Positions 1-11,520 of a stretch of DNA of 64,000 nt are shown piece by piece. Below the pieces are notes generated by a model that saw nothing but the letters and a program-made list of their open reading frames with translations, was not told where the DNA came from and did not search any database. A program made the position numbers and the translations under genes. The DNA comes from Calycina herbarum (taxonomy: Eukaryota; Ascomycota; Leotiomycetes; Helotiales; Pezizellaceae): positions 248,001-312,000 of the forward strand of contig LLEY01000003.1 of the NCBI GenBank assembly GCA_001414485.1, in the 5' to 3' direction. Each line of letters opens with the position of its first letter. Position 1 is the stretch's first letter.

Positions 1-761
1 TTTTCCGTTTCCTGGGAGGCCGTGGAGGATCAAACCTATTTATTGGTGTGTAAGTGGGAGTGACAGAGATGGGATGGACGAGATGACTTACCTCTCTTCC
101 AAGGCACGGCAAGTTTCTTGTAGAGGTCTTTGTTATCGTAGAAACCTGTGATGTCTCCTACAAGACCGGACTTAACATCCGGGTTGAGGATCACGTCGTC
201 GAAAGAGCTGCCTTGAACACTCTTCCAAAGATCACGACTCTTTTGCCAATGGTTTTCATCGAAGACATAAATGTCGTTTTGAAGAGCACTGCTCCACTCT
301 CCAACAGCCAGCATGAGTTGATCAGTGAGGGAAGTTTCATCAAGGTTGTTCTCCTCGTCCTCGCGAGATACAAGGATGAAAAAGACTGGCATGACTCTGC
401 CATTGGTCTCTTCGAATTCAGCCTCGTAGAAGATATACTCATGGCCCTCCCAGACATAGTTCCAGCGACCAAACTTGACCTTATCCTTGAGTCTACCTGC
501 TCCACGACCAATTCGAGGACCAGGATCCTTTCGGTAGCATCGTTGAGCATTGTAGGTCTCATCGGGGTCTCGGCTCAAGGTTGCGAGGCCATCATTGGCG
601 AAGCCTTTGAAGTCCCAACCAGCATGCTCGGCATGAGTGACATGATGATCGGGGTATATCTCTCGAAGGTGCTCCAAAAGAGTGAGCAGCGTATCAACGC
701 GGTTACCACTGTTGTGTTCGCGGTAAGCCTCGTAGGTCATCTCGTGCTTTTCGGAATTCAT
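1..761 (-). CDS. AAA-type ATPase, N-terminal part (runs off the left edge)
   Basis: Partial gene on the minus strand: exon 1 is 761..92 and exon 2 begins at 35 and leaves the window at 1. The intron 91..36 has GTAAGT and TAG ends, and splicing joins ...VPWKR to a glycine codon split 1+2. The 235 visible residues end in GLPGNGK, a Walker A P-loop (residues 229-235), so this is a P-loop ATPase of the type annotated in fungi as AAA-family ATPase. The first 220 residues are an N-terminal region with no motif I can name. The start is the first ATG after upstream stops. Family identity rests on the VPWKRG plus P-loop arrangement, which is familiar from fungal AAA proteins. Walker B and sensor motifs lie outside the window, so the substrate cannot be judged. 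Confidence 0.8.
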
Positions 762-1369
762 GATGAAGGAGAGGGGAAGATGATATGGAATCTGGATTGA
801 GGAAGGATATCTGTTGATGCTAAGAATCTATGAAGAATCAAGCTTGAGAATAAGAAAAGAAATTGACGACGGAAGGTATCATTTTTATACCAGTCTTCTT
901 TCCCCGCTCGAAGGCAGACGTCAGGCAAACTGCCAGGCAGAAGGTCTCGAGATGTTTGCATTTTTGGAGTTGAGGATTGGTTGATAATTGCGAGTGGACC
1001 CCTGCGAGCCTACTGTAGGTAAGCGGCACTCGTCGCAGCCTTGGTGGCAAAAAATGATAGGTAACAAGAATATCGGTATTTGTCAACAAGTATTCTGAAT
1101 GGAAATGCATAACACAATAACAGTATCGGTAACATATCATACAAAAGAATGAGAAGTCCGGTAAATTAAACTCTTTCAATCGACAATCCTCACTGAACAC
1201 TATTCAGTGTTAGCTTTCTATTTCGTCATCAGGCAGACAGCCTCCATTCAGATACCTGAAGCTTATTTGCTGCGTTGGAGAAAGCATCGAGCAGCGAGTA
1301 GACTTCTCACGATTGAGGGGAGGTTACCAAAAGTCGGTTGAGGGCATATTTCAACGCGTGTTCAACCCA

Positions 1370-1620
1370 AGGCTGGCGGAGGTATCTATTCGTGGGGGAT
1401 CGCTCGTTGAGGGTAGTCATTAAAAGCGGCAGTAGCGGAACTACTTCTTCGGAACTTGATTGTTCCAAAACACCTGGAATGATAGTCCTAAATTGTTCTA
1501 GATGTTTAGACAATTTACATACATTACCAACAACGAGCGTTAGGTAGGCAGGTACGAACCTGAAATATTTACCGCCACTTTTAATGTTCATCGCAAGCCA
1601 GCCAGCGAGCCCAGGTAACA
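1370..1620. repeat. Dispersed repeat, copy A
   Basis: Shares an ordered series of short blocks with 16180-16400 and 22160-22330. In order these are a TAGTCCTAAATTGTTC-like block, a TTTAGACAATT-like block, an AGGCAGGTACGAACCTGA-like block and a TTTACCGCC.CTTTTA.TG..CATCGC block. The match is visible by eye but diverged, and the ends were not defined. Confidence 0.6.
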
Positions 1621-1683
1621 CTGAATGTGGGGTAGCATGCAAACATGAGAACAATTTCCAAAAAGGGTTACCGACTTGAGAAG

Positions 1684-1740
1684 CTGGTCATGTGAAGAAG
1701 AAGAAGAAGAAGAAGAAGAAAAGGAAGAAAACGTGACCAG
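1684..1740. repeat. (GAA)9 microsatellite inside a short inverted repeat
   Basis: Nine GAA units at 1694-1720 are followed by an impure GAA tail. The tract is bracketed by CTGGTCATGT (1684-1693) and ACGTGACCAG (1731-1740), which pair at nine of ten positions. Confidence 0.8.
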
Positions 1741-3336
1741 AGTTGAAGCAGATCACATGAGAAGAAACTTCACATGGAAATAAACTCCCAAACAAATTCA
1801 AAAATAAAAGCCTGCTTTGGCCTGTCGATGAAGCCAATCAAGTGGGCGAGATCAATGCTTGTACGGAGATAATCCTTCAGCCGGCTGAAGATGCCCTTGT
1901 GCCAAAGGGTGCATAAAGGAGAGGCGCAGCGATTAATTCCCCCCCCTGCCTTCATGCGCTAGCAGGATCTATCTTGAAAGCATTGCTCTGTTCAAGAGAA
2001 ACCTAGTGTTTCTTCAGATGAAAAACATGGGACGAACAATTAAGTTGTTTGAGGACCAGGAAGACAAATTGGAACAGAGGTCCTCTTCAAGTCCCGAGAT
2101 TTTAAATCCCCGTCCCCCCGGGCGGTCTGCTTACCCGGTATTGCGAGCGATAGATAAGGTCAAGGGGAGAGAGGTCCGCTTGCCTAGGGCGTTTGAGCAA
2201 TTGGATGGCTACGTATGTACGCAAAACTTGTTTTGATTGTCGGTTTTTGCAAAAAGCTTTGAAGCAGAAAGTGGTCGGTGGTGGAGGCATCTCTTATCAA
2301 GAATCGCATCTCGTGGCATCACCCAAGAATCAATATTTAGAACACGAGCTCACGCCTCAATCCTCGATGAACTGCTTCCCCCATCCGATACGATCGGTCC
2401 TTTCGGACGTCTTCGGGTTTCCATTTCTGGCATCTATGGGCGCCAAAATGGCCTTTTTTGGGGCGACAGCGTGTGGCGAAGGGGAACCCCCATCTCGTCC
2501 CTGATCGACGTCTCATTCGACGGCAAATCTTGCTTCTGCATGTTCCCCTGATCTAGCCAACCTTGGTTCTGGCCCATCTGAGCGATCCTACTAAAGCGGC
2601 ATTATATATTGCTCACAAGAACACCAAGAATCATCTTTTGAATGCCGCTCTTACTTTGCGCCTCTGTTGATCGTAAGATAACTGTACTAGTACTTACCGT
2701 ACCCGCCAGAGCTCCCCGTGGTGTGGATCCACCAGCGCATTCTCCCGTGTTTCAACGATGCGGTGACAGTGACACTCTCGTCAACACCCAATCGAGTTTG
2801 CTTGATGAAAAGTTTGATGCTCCTTCAAGCCTTCAATTCAAGCCCCCAAACGCGCGAGTACAATTGCATCTGAAGATGAAGCATACAGTACATCGATATC
2901 CTGGGGTAAAAATAGTAGTACTCGAGCATTTACCCAATCTGATATGACTTGTTGCAAAGATGAGGCCTGCCTTGGCATGGACCCCGTTCAGTGGGCCTTC
3001 ACACACATCAACTTCCTTGCATCCCTTGAAGCCCCGCTACGAGCATCAACAAGTGGAGGTGTGCGCTTTGCTGTCATGGACCTTCTGCTCCACTCCTGAT
3101 CCTCCATTCATCAAGTCCCCAGCCAACCTGCGTGCCCTATCAAAAATCAAGTTTGGACTGGTTGTGTTCTTTCGTTTACACCCCATCTGGGCACCACCAA
3201 TCTGATAATACCCAGCCACCGCCCGCCAGTTCTCACTTCAATCCTTAGATTCGTCTCCCCGTACATACTACGTACTTCACATTCGTTTTCTTGACATCTC
3301 GAGATAATACCTTAATCAAAAACACACACAGTCATC

Positions 3337-4916
3337 ATGCGCTTCAGCACCTTAATCGCTGCCTTTATGGTAGGCGCCGTCACAGCAGCACCATCATCTT
3401 CAAATCTTCAATCAAGATCAAATACTTTCAACTATGGGAAAGAGAAAGTACGCGGAGTGAACATCGGGGGCTGGCTCGTGCTAGAGCCTTGGATCAGTAA
3501 GAACTCTTCTCTCTTCCTTTTGACGTCTTTACTAACCAATTCAATAGCTCCATCAATCTTCCAAAATCTCGACCAATCCCTCGGTGTTGTCGACGAGCTT
3601 ACTCTGACTGGCAAACTCGGCAAAGATGCAGCACTCGCCATTCTCAAGCCACATTGGGATTCCTTCTGTACTTTTGCCGACTTCCAAAAGATCGCCGCTG
3701 CCGGTTTCAACATGGTCCGTCTACCAGTTGGTTACTGGGCCTATTCTTTGGATGCTGGAGAGTCATACACCCAAGGTGCAGCTCCATATGTCGACGCGGC
3801 AATCGATTGGGCTAGAGCAACAGGATTGAAGGTATTGATTGATTTGCACGGCGCCCCTAAATCCCAGAACGGCTTCGACAACAGTGGGCAAAGAATCGCA
3901 AAGCCAGGATTCCAACAAGGAGATTCCGTCGCACAAACACTTGCAGTCCTCGAGACCATCACCCAGAAATACGCGCAGACCTCGTACCAGGATGTTATTA
4001 TTGGTATCGAGCTTCTTAACGAGCCATTGGGATCAGCTCTTGATATGGACAACCTCAAGACTTTCTTCCGAAACGGTTTCGAGCAAGTTCGCAAAGTCAG
4101 TGATACACCAGTTGTATTCCACGACGCATTCATCTCGCCAAGCAAATGGAATGGATTCCTCTCAACATCAGACAACAATGCTCAAAATGGTAAGTAGCTT
4201 GCAAGACATCCCGTCATTGCCTTCGGTCATCCACTGTATCAAACGTTATCCGAAATATTTTGGGACAATTAAAATCATTGTTTGAGAAGGTTTCGAAGAT
4301 TGAAAGACTCGCTTTCGTTGTTGTCCTAAACCTTCTCGGACAATGGTTATGATTATCCGAAAGTATCTCGCACAATGAGATAAAGGGTCCCGGAGAGCAA
4401 TGACCAAACTTCTAACTGCTTGTTGGGAACCAATACTTATATATTGTTTTAGTTGTCGTCGATCACCATGAGTATCAAATCTTCACCAACGACTTCGTCG
4501 CCATGCAGCCTTGGGAACACAGACAATTGGTCTGCAACAACGCCGCCAGCTACGCTTCCGGAGTCGACAAATGGACCATCGTAGGCGAGTGGACCGCAGC
4601 TATGACCGATTGCGCACCAGCACTCAACGGTTATGGAATTGGAGCACGATACGATGGTACTTACCCCGATTCCAAGGTCGTGGGTACCTGCGCAGGCAAG
4701 AACAACATCCTCGAATGGGACGATACCTTCAAAGGAGACATGCGAGGATACATCGAAGCCCAACTCTCAGCATTCGAATCCCACACCCAAGGCTGGGTCT
4801 TCTGGAACTTCAAGACCGAGACTGCCCACGAATGGGATGCCTTTGCCCTGCTCGACAACGGTGTCTTCCCACAACCGTTGACCGATCGAAAATTCAGTTC
4901 TATTTGTTCTTTTTAA
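3337..4916 (+). CDS. Exo-beta-1,3-glucanase, glycoside hydrolase family 5, secreted
   Basis: Spliced as 3337..3496, 3548..4189, 4453..4916, giving 421 residues. A hydrophobic N-terminus (about residues 1-19, cut near AVTAA) is a signal peptide. The motif VRGVNIGGWLVLEPW is the classic start of fungal family 5 exo-1,3-glucanases (EC 3.2.1.58). LNEP carries the expected acid/base glutamate (E212), GEWT the nucleophile (E313), and VVVDHHEYQIF follows the second intron as in the family. The enzyme would release glucose from cell-wall beta-1,3-glucan outside the cell. Intron 1 is 51 bp. Intron 2 is 263 bp, far longer than usual here, and carries several copies of the GGACAAT repeat. Length and motifs are normal, so the gene appears intact. 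Confidence 0.93.
4190..4452 (+). repeat. Repeat-bearing long intron of the GH5 gene
   Basis: The intron contains TTTGGGACAATT (near 4260), TTCTCGGACAATGG (near 4333) and ATCTCGCACAATGA (near 4365). These are variants of one short motif, the last two about 32 bp apart. The same motif recurs in other long introns and flanks in this window. Confidence 0.6.
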
Positions 4917-7216
4917 GAAAAGGGGATGATAGGGTTCGATGAGTTTTGATGATAAATAATGACACTTTGGGAAATGGGAAATGGGAAATACAAACTGGGA
5001 GGAAATTGTGCAAATTACATAACATACTGGAAGAAAGACTGGTTGACCGGGAAATGAAAGGTCATTACATATACCCAAATAGATAGATAGTCTTTAATTA
5101 GAGACGAAATCAAGCAATGAAATTGAAATAAGAATATAAGCTTGCCGATGACAGTGATGATCCGCGTGAACAAACTTCGAAAAGCCAAACTTGACTTACA
5201 ATCTTATAGAAACACCTCCTCACCAAACTCCCAGAGCATAAGAAGCAAGTATGCCAACGTCAAGGTAGCCTACAAGCAAAGGTTGTAGGAATCCGTGAAT
5301 GTAAGTCCCGCCCTCCGACAATTGTCCCAACTCTTCTGGAATAAGAAAGACTTTAATCGTTCGAGCCGTGTAGGATAAACGGATTTTCCCAGTCCGGACT
5401 GAACAATTGAGGGAGCAGAGTAGAGGTACTCAACTCACTCTTCTAGTGACCTCCTCCGAAATGATCGACTTCTCACCCACGCTATGCTATGCAATCTCGG
5501 AAACGGGGGACCCATTCTACCCCGAGTAGTATATGGATTGCTGGTATTTCAAGTCCAACGTCTGAATAACCTTAATCCTCCCTCGTACGTACGTACGTAA
5601 ACCACTCCTACTCGTGCAACCTCGGAAAAGGAGGCGGGCGAGCTGGCGAGCTGGCGAGCCAGCGCTAGCATTGCATTCCTCAAGGCTGAGTGAGTGAGTG
5701 AGTGCTGGCTGAACATCGGGGAAATTTCGAGGCGAACCTTGGCATTTAAAATGAACGACATCTCTTCTGACAATCCTCACTATTGAAAGCGTCACTTACC
5801 TCAACCCCTTCTGGAAGTCTTCTAAATTGGTGCTTTGATTGTTTCATGATGCATTTATTGTGGGATAATTTGGTGCTGATGTGGGTGGTGCTTGGGGTTG
5901 AGGTGGGGTGTGTGTGAAATTGGGTGATGTGGAAGGTGGAGGGTGGTGAGTTTTGGATGGATAGAGGAGGCATTGGGGAGTTGTTCTGGATTGGTGCTTT
6001 GATTGTTTCATGATGGGTGCATTGTGTGATAATCAGGTAGCAAGTTTGGAGATGCTTGGTGGGCTGGAGGAAGGGGGAGTGGAAAGAGGAAGAGCAAGAT
6101 TGGGAGTTTTTTGAGTGGAGAAAAAGAGTCACCTTACTTTAAAAATATCGGAGGGTCTTTCTTCTACATTGATGCTTTGGTTCTTCATAATGAATGTATC
6201 AGGTATTCATGTGGGAGATTTTTAGGGTTGGGGGTTGGACGTTGAGTGGTTAGTTGGGTGGGTGATTGGCGAAAATGTAAGCTCTTTGATGGAGGCTGGC
6301 TTCATTTTGTTATTGCTTTCAGAGATTGTTGTAGCTGAGAAGAGCTTGCGATGAGGAAGTTTTTCTTGCTTATTTTGGCAGTTGTCGTTGATATTCTTCC
6401 TGTACTTGCATGGCTGTCCCAATGGTTTATTTCAAGTGTCAAGATAGCTCACATTTTGACTTGAGGGAAATGTCTAGGAGAGGGTGGTGAAAGTTTTTTC
6501 TCTTTGCTCTTCACTACTTTTAAAGCTCTTGTTTTCTTTTGTTCATGAAGTGGTCAAGCCTTTTTATTTGTGCGGGGGGGGTTTACATGGGAAGACAGCA
6601 GTGTAGTGCACACAAGCAGTGCGAAGAGAACACCATTCAATTCAACCAAGTTGGACCCAACCAATCCCGCATCAATATCTTTTCTGCCAAAAGATGCGCT
6701 CTAAATCCTCTGAAGCATAATTTGGCTTAGTGACCAGAGCTGCCAGCAGAAGCTAAGATTTCACGCGTTATATCAAATATCAATGGCTTAAAGACATTCA
6801 AGTACTTCAAATGATTGGTGCGGGGTTTAATCTTGTTCTAAATTAATCTTGACAAAACCATTCATTCAATAGTGCGCAGCTTGAGAGATTACTGCAACAT
6901 TCTGGACTTTCCTTTTTGCGAAATACCCCTCCTTCTATGTTGATAGCAACAGGCACACTAGGAGCTCGAGCCACCTAGCTCACTTCTCTGTGAAGTGCTC
7001 TTTTGATTGATTGGCCAGTAGCCTGAATGACTAGGCTGTCGTGCCGACTATTGTTGCCGTCGGCTGAGGCCGAACATCAAAAGATATTCCGCGTCAACTT
7101 CTCCTCCTCCCAAACTCCATCCTTCAAACAACCACACCTTCTCAAAAGCTTCTTTGGCAGCCCTATATCTTGTTGGCCGAACACTTCTCTAAATCGGTCA
7201 ATACCCCCCTTGCACT
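4917..7216. other. Intergenic stretch with simple and imperfect tandem repeats
   Basis: No gene recognised. It has a GGGAAAT triplication near 4970-4988, an ACGT-type tract near 5586-5600, a GAGCTGGC duplication near 5640-5660, a TGAG run near 5688-5704 and a three-copy imperfect repeat at 5810-6230. The last few hundred bases are the promoter side of the next gene. Confidence 0.55.
5810..6230 (-). repeat. Imperfect tandem repeat, three copies about 165-175 bp apart
   Basis: ATTGGTGCTTTGATTGTTTC recurs at about 5826 and 5993, with a diverged third copy (ATTGATGCTTTGGTTCTTC) near 6169. On the minus strand, the first and third copies read like a short exon starting ATGAA and ending in a GTAAGT- or GTAAGG-like donor. 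Confidence 0.6.
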
Positions 7217-9940
7217 ATGGCAGAAATTGGACAGGACATGGAGGGTGCTGGTGAACCCCCATTCGAGCCCCCATTTGAACCCCCTCCCCGACCGGCCTCA
7301 ACTTCGATCTTGCCAGATGGGCGTGAGGTGGTTGTTCATCCAAGACCTACCAAGCGCATATCCAAACCAGAGTCTCTCACCAAGGTTGCTACCATCAACA
7401 GTGCAAGAGATCGGTTGAGCCAACGTCGTGGCGCCGACAACTTGCACGAACTTTACGAGTCACCACCACGACTTCTACGTAGAGAAGATGCTACTGTTGG
7501 CCAACCAGCTGTAGATTATAAAGAGCGGGTATGTTTCCCACCTTTCCTTTTCTTACAATTACTGACACTTTGAAGGCCATGTCTGTTTATGCTCAGTTTC
7601 CTGCTGCCAATGGTGAGGGCGACCAGTCTTTGATCAGCTCTATTTGCAACTTCTTCCCTGTAAGCTTCACCTTTGCTCACAAACACACCAAAGTAGTACT
7701 GACGCGTCACAGGCGGCTCCAACTGGCGTTGCTTCTTCAACGGAATCTTCTGTCGCGTCTTCCTCGTCTTCCTCGTCTTCCTCGTCCTCTTTAAGCAACA
7801 ACGACTTGGTCAAACGTTCTTCTGCGGTGAGTCAGGATAGTTATGCAGCCTATTCCTATCGCATTCTCACTCGCAGTTTAGAGGCTCGTTCAATGCATTG
7901 TTTTTGTTTTCTTGACAAGCCAAAGCTGACTTGGACCTAGCTGCTCGACAAGGATCTTCCACCTGAGCCATTTCTCCAGGACCAAATCCCGTTCAAGGAC
8001 TTGCTCCCCAAGCCACCCAAACACTCGGCCAAATCCTCGCTTGAGACCTCGACCACTGACGGCGCACTCTCGTTCGTGACCGCATACGACGGAGCTTTCG
8101 ACACACCCACATCTCCCACTGGAGAATTGGTAGATAGCAACATCGCATCAACCGCCTCAACCATTGCATTGACTGGCACTCAACTCAGTCCGATTTCAGA
8201 CCATACCGAGCCCTCGACCGCACGAGGTTCACCTGCAAATCTCGAGGTCCCAAACCAACGTCGTCGTCGTACTGGAGCCACAATTGGTGGTAGTCCACGC
8301 AGTCGTCACGCTCTTCGCAACATAGGAAGCGTCATTGGTGGTCGCCCTTCTCAATTCTATTTGACACCCCAACCACCTCGTCAGCACATCGCGCACGAGA
8401 TGCGTCCACCTCTCGGTGTGTATCTCTTCACTCAAAGATTCCAAGAATCATACTGACCTTTTACTAGTCAATGAGATGTACCGCCAGGCGGTCACATCTC
8501 AACCTGACATGATTGATGGCGCCACCGACACATCTCCAATCTTGCCAACTACCGTGAGACGTTTCACGAAGTATCAATGTGGCGCGACCTATCGGGAGGC
8601 TCACGACGCTCACGAAGTCATCATGGGTTACCCGCGGGGTGAGGCCCCACCGGGTGAGATGAGGTCAGTAATTATCTCTGAATCCTCAAAGTCATTATCA
8701 ATCTAACAATCTTCACAGCAATGAAGTCCAATCTTCTCTTGGAAGTAAGATTATCAAGAAGGGAAGCGCCTTGGTTCGTGAACTCTAGACTCCTCAACTT
8801 CAGATATGGCATACTGACCAGATCCAGGGTTCCGCGTACAACAAGGGTGCTTCCAACGTCGCTGCCAATCCTCCTCGATCCTCGTCACTTGAAGCTGGTT
8901 CTGTTCTTGACCGCCTAACCCGACCAACCGCTACGAGTGCCCGTCGCGAGAAGATTGGCAAGGACCGCCGTCGCCAATCTGGTACCTCTCCAGTTGTCGA
9001 CAAGACCCCACCTGCTACTCAGCTAAAGAAGGCCGTCAATGTCCCGAAGGTCAACCCGGTCAAGAAGGCTGGCATGGGCTTCAAGACAAAGCTGTCATCC
9101 TTGATGGCTGGCCGTGGCAAGAGTGCTGCTCGAGTTCCAGTCGTCGCAGCCAAAAAGACCCCATCTGATGCAACCGAGGAGGACAACCGAATCTCGCGCA
9201 ATGTCGCAACCTACCGCGGCTCTGGAATGGATCGACGAGCCTCCCAATTGCCACGTCCATATGCCACCACTCCCGACCTGACCGTGTTCACTGCCGCTGC
9301 CGAAGACGAAGATGTTTTCTCTCCACGCCCATCGACCTCTCACGAGCACTCTCACGAGCACTCTCACGAACAAGCACCATCTGATGAGCGTTACCCATCC
9401 CTTCAACCTCGTGCAGTTTCAGAGCACACTATTCGAGAGGATGCTCACGCTTCTCGTGCTGAGCTTGGCGAGGCTTTCCGCGCTCGAAACGCCGGTCTCA
9501 TGGACGGTCAAGGTCGCTTCTACAATTACTCCAATGCTTCCGCCGGTCCTTCTTACGGTCCTGTCGCCTTCACTTCCGCTGCTGCTGTCGCAGATCCTTC
9601 CTCAGTTCCCACACCACCAGCCACCCAGGGTGGAGGTCCCATAATCGCCAACGACGTCTATGGAAATGTGGTCGATGAGATGCTTCGGGCAGCTGAACGA
9701 TCTTTGCGTAGCTTGATTCAAATAGCCGGTTCCATTCAAGACGAAGCCATGAAGGATGAATTGATTGATATCATTGAGGCCTTGGGTCACTCTATTGCGC
9801 ACACCAGAACGGTCCGTATTGAGATTATGCGTCAGACCGAGGAGCAAATCCGTTTGTCTTCTAGACTTCAGCTCTTTGCGGCACAGGCCGTGGCCCAAGT
9901 TCAACTTACGCAGGCTGCACCTGCATCTACATCTGGATGA
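7217..9940 (+). CDS. Uncharacterised Ser/Pro-rich protein, seven exons
   Basis: Spliced as 7217..7528, 7576..7659, 7713..7826, 7941..8415, 8468..8663, 8719..8773, 8828..9940, giving 782 residues with every junction in frame and GT-AG. I do not recognise the family. Visible features are a proline-rich N-terminus (PPFEPPFEPPPRP), a pure serine run near residue 150, an Arg-rich patch (NQRRRRTG), and basic low-complexity sequence around residues 430-530. An imperfect SHEH repeat follows, and an Ala/Glu-rich, probably helical segment covers roughly residues 690-770. Most of the chain is likely disordered, while the C-terminal helices are probably the folded part. No signal peptide or membrane segment is evident. 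A cytoskeletal or signalling scaffold would fit this composition, but that is a guess. Confidence 0.8.
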
Positions 9941-10339
9941 TTTTCGATGTCATGGTTGATATGGATGCTGCTATGTTTTGCGGCTCTCATTTTTTCTCTT
10001 CTGTCTTGTTTTTATAGAAGAAATGGATGATAATCAAGTGGACGTAATTAATATGGAAGGTCTACATGGGATTACTATGGATATGTAGCTGCTGCTGGAC
10101 AAAGAAGGTGCGATGTAAGATTAGAATTCTTGTCCCAGCTGCCAGGTAGTTGAATGAAATGAATGCTTTTGATGAAAATTTGATGTTTTTACCCTGTGAT
10201 TTTGATAAAGATGTGACTTGAAAAAATGTTGAGATTCATTGGTTTTTACAAATATTTGATGAATATCTCTTGTGAATTTAATGAAAACAGGCTTAGAGGT
10301 TTTATATTTCAGGCTATACGTGACTGAAAAACGAACGTA

Positions 10340-11520
10340 GCTATTAGATTGTTTTTTTTTAAGCTTCTCTAAACTTTGTTCACTCTTTTTAAGTATTCTA
10401 ACTATTTAGTATAACGTGGTTTATCACCGAGTCGGACACTAAAAATACATACAAAAAACGTCTGTGCGACCCTAGTAAAAATCTGTAATTCTTAATAAAA
10501 ATTAACAAAATTAAAATCCTTACTTTATTACTATATAAATAAGTAATAATAAAATTTTTAGACGCTTACTAGCTATAACTAACGATTCGCTTAAAATTAC
10601 CTCTGTATTTATAGATTTTTTTTAATTTTTTTAATAACTTAGCTATTATAATTAGTTAGTATCTAAGATTTCTAATATTATTTATATATATAGTAATAAA
10701 GTAAGGATTTTAATTTTATTAATTTTTATTAAGAATTACAGATTTTTACTAGGGTCGCACAGACGTTTTTTGTATGTATTTTTAGTGTCCGACTCGGTAA
10801 TAAACCACGTTAGTATTAAAGAATAAATATTCTTACTAGAATAGCTAATTTATAAGATTTAGCTAGTTATATAGCTTTAATTTAACTTTATCTATTTAAG
10901 TATTTCTTTTAAGATAGTTAGAATAATAGAGTTAAAGATAGAAAGTTTAGACTAGAAAATATAATAAAGGCTATTTAGTTCTAGTTTAAAGTAAGCTTAC
11001 TTAACTAAGTTAATTAAATCTTTTAGAGAAAGAAAGAGAAAGTAGAAAGATTACTAGAATATTACTTTGAAAAATTTAAACTGTTTTCTCTCTCTCTTAT
11101 CTGAAAAGAGTTTATATTATCTTATTATTTCTTTTATCTAGAATACTAGACATAAGAGAGAAAATCTAAACTAATAGCTATAGATAAATAAAATATAGTA
11201 ATCTAAAGAAAAACTATATACTTAAATTGCTTAAATTTCTTATAATAATAGTATAAATTAGATATATTTAAGCTAAATAACGTAAAGTATTTAGTAAATA
11301 TTTATCTAATTAAAGTTCTTTTTATTCTATTCTTCTAAATCTCTAGAATACTAGAATTAAAGAGATAAAGTATAGATAAGAAGCTAAAGATATATTATTA
11401 ATATTATTTTAAAATAGCTACTTAAGTACTAAGAGCTAGAGAAAAGACGCTACTTAGAAGTAGTCTCTTAACTCTTCTATAGACGAAGCTATAGTAGAAA
11501 TTACTCGACCTTTTCTTATT
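10340..11520. mobile_element. AT-rich, probably RIP-degraded repeat block
   Basis: Nearly every codon-length stretch here is A/T with frequent TA and very few CA or TG steps, unlike both flanks. This is the usual look of old transposable elements after repeat-induced point mutation. No open frame survives and the original element cannot be named. A MITE-like inverted repeat lies inside it. Confidence 0.55.
10412..10812. mobile_element. MITE-like element with about 110-bp terminal inverted repeats
   Basis: The left end TAACGTGGTTTATCACCGAG matches the reverse complement of the right end (...ATAAACCACGTTA). The pairing continues almost without mismatch for about 110 bp to TAATAAAGTAAGGATT-type sequence. 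The ends carry TA, consistent with the TA target duplication of the Tc1/mariner superfamily. The roughly 400-bp element has no coding capacity. Confidence 0.8.

Larger units (their letters stand above)
762..3336. other. Intergenic stretch with a dispersed repeat and a GAA microsatellite
   Basis: Holds the 5' flanks of the divergent AAA ATPase and GH5 genes. I see no convincing gene: the open frames here are short, lack family similarity and overlap each other on both strands. A copy of a dispersed repeat lies near 1370-1620 and a GAA tract at 1694-1720. Confidence 0.6.

Noticed and set aside
213..800. 195-codon open frame on the plus strand
   Set aside because: Antisense to the AAA ATPase exon, whose spliced product has a P-loop; the plus frame has no motif.
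5746..6132. 128-codon minus-strand frame
   Set aside because: Runs across an imperfect tandem repeat; Thr/His/Pro-rich low-complexity translation with no family similarity.
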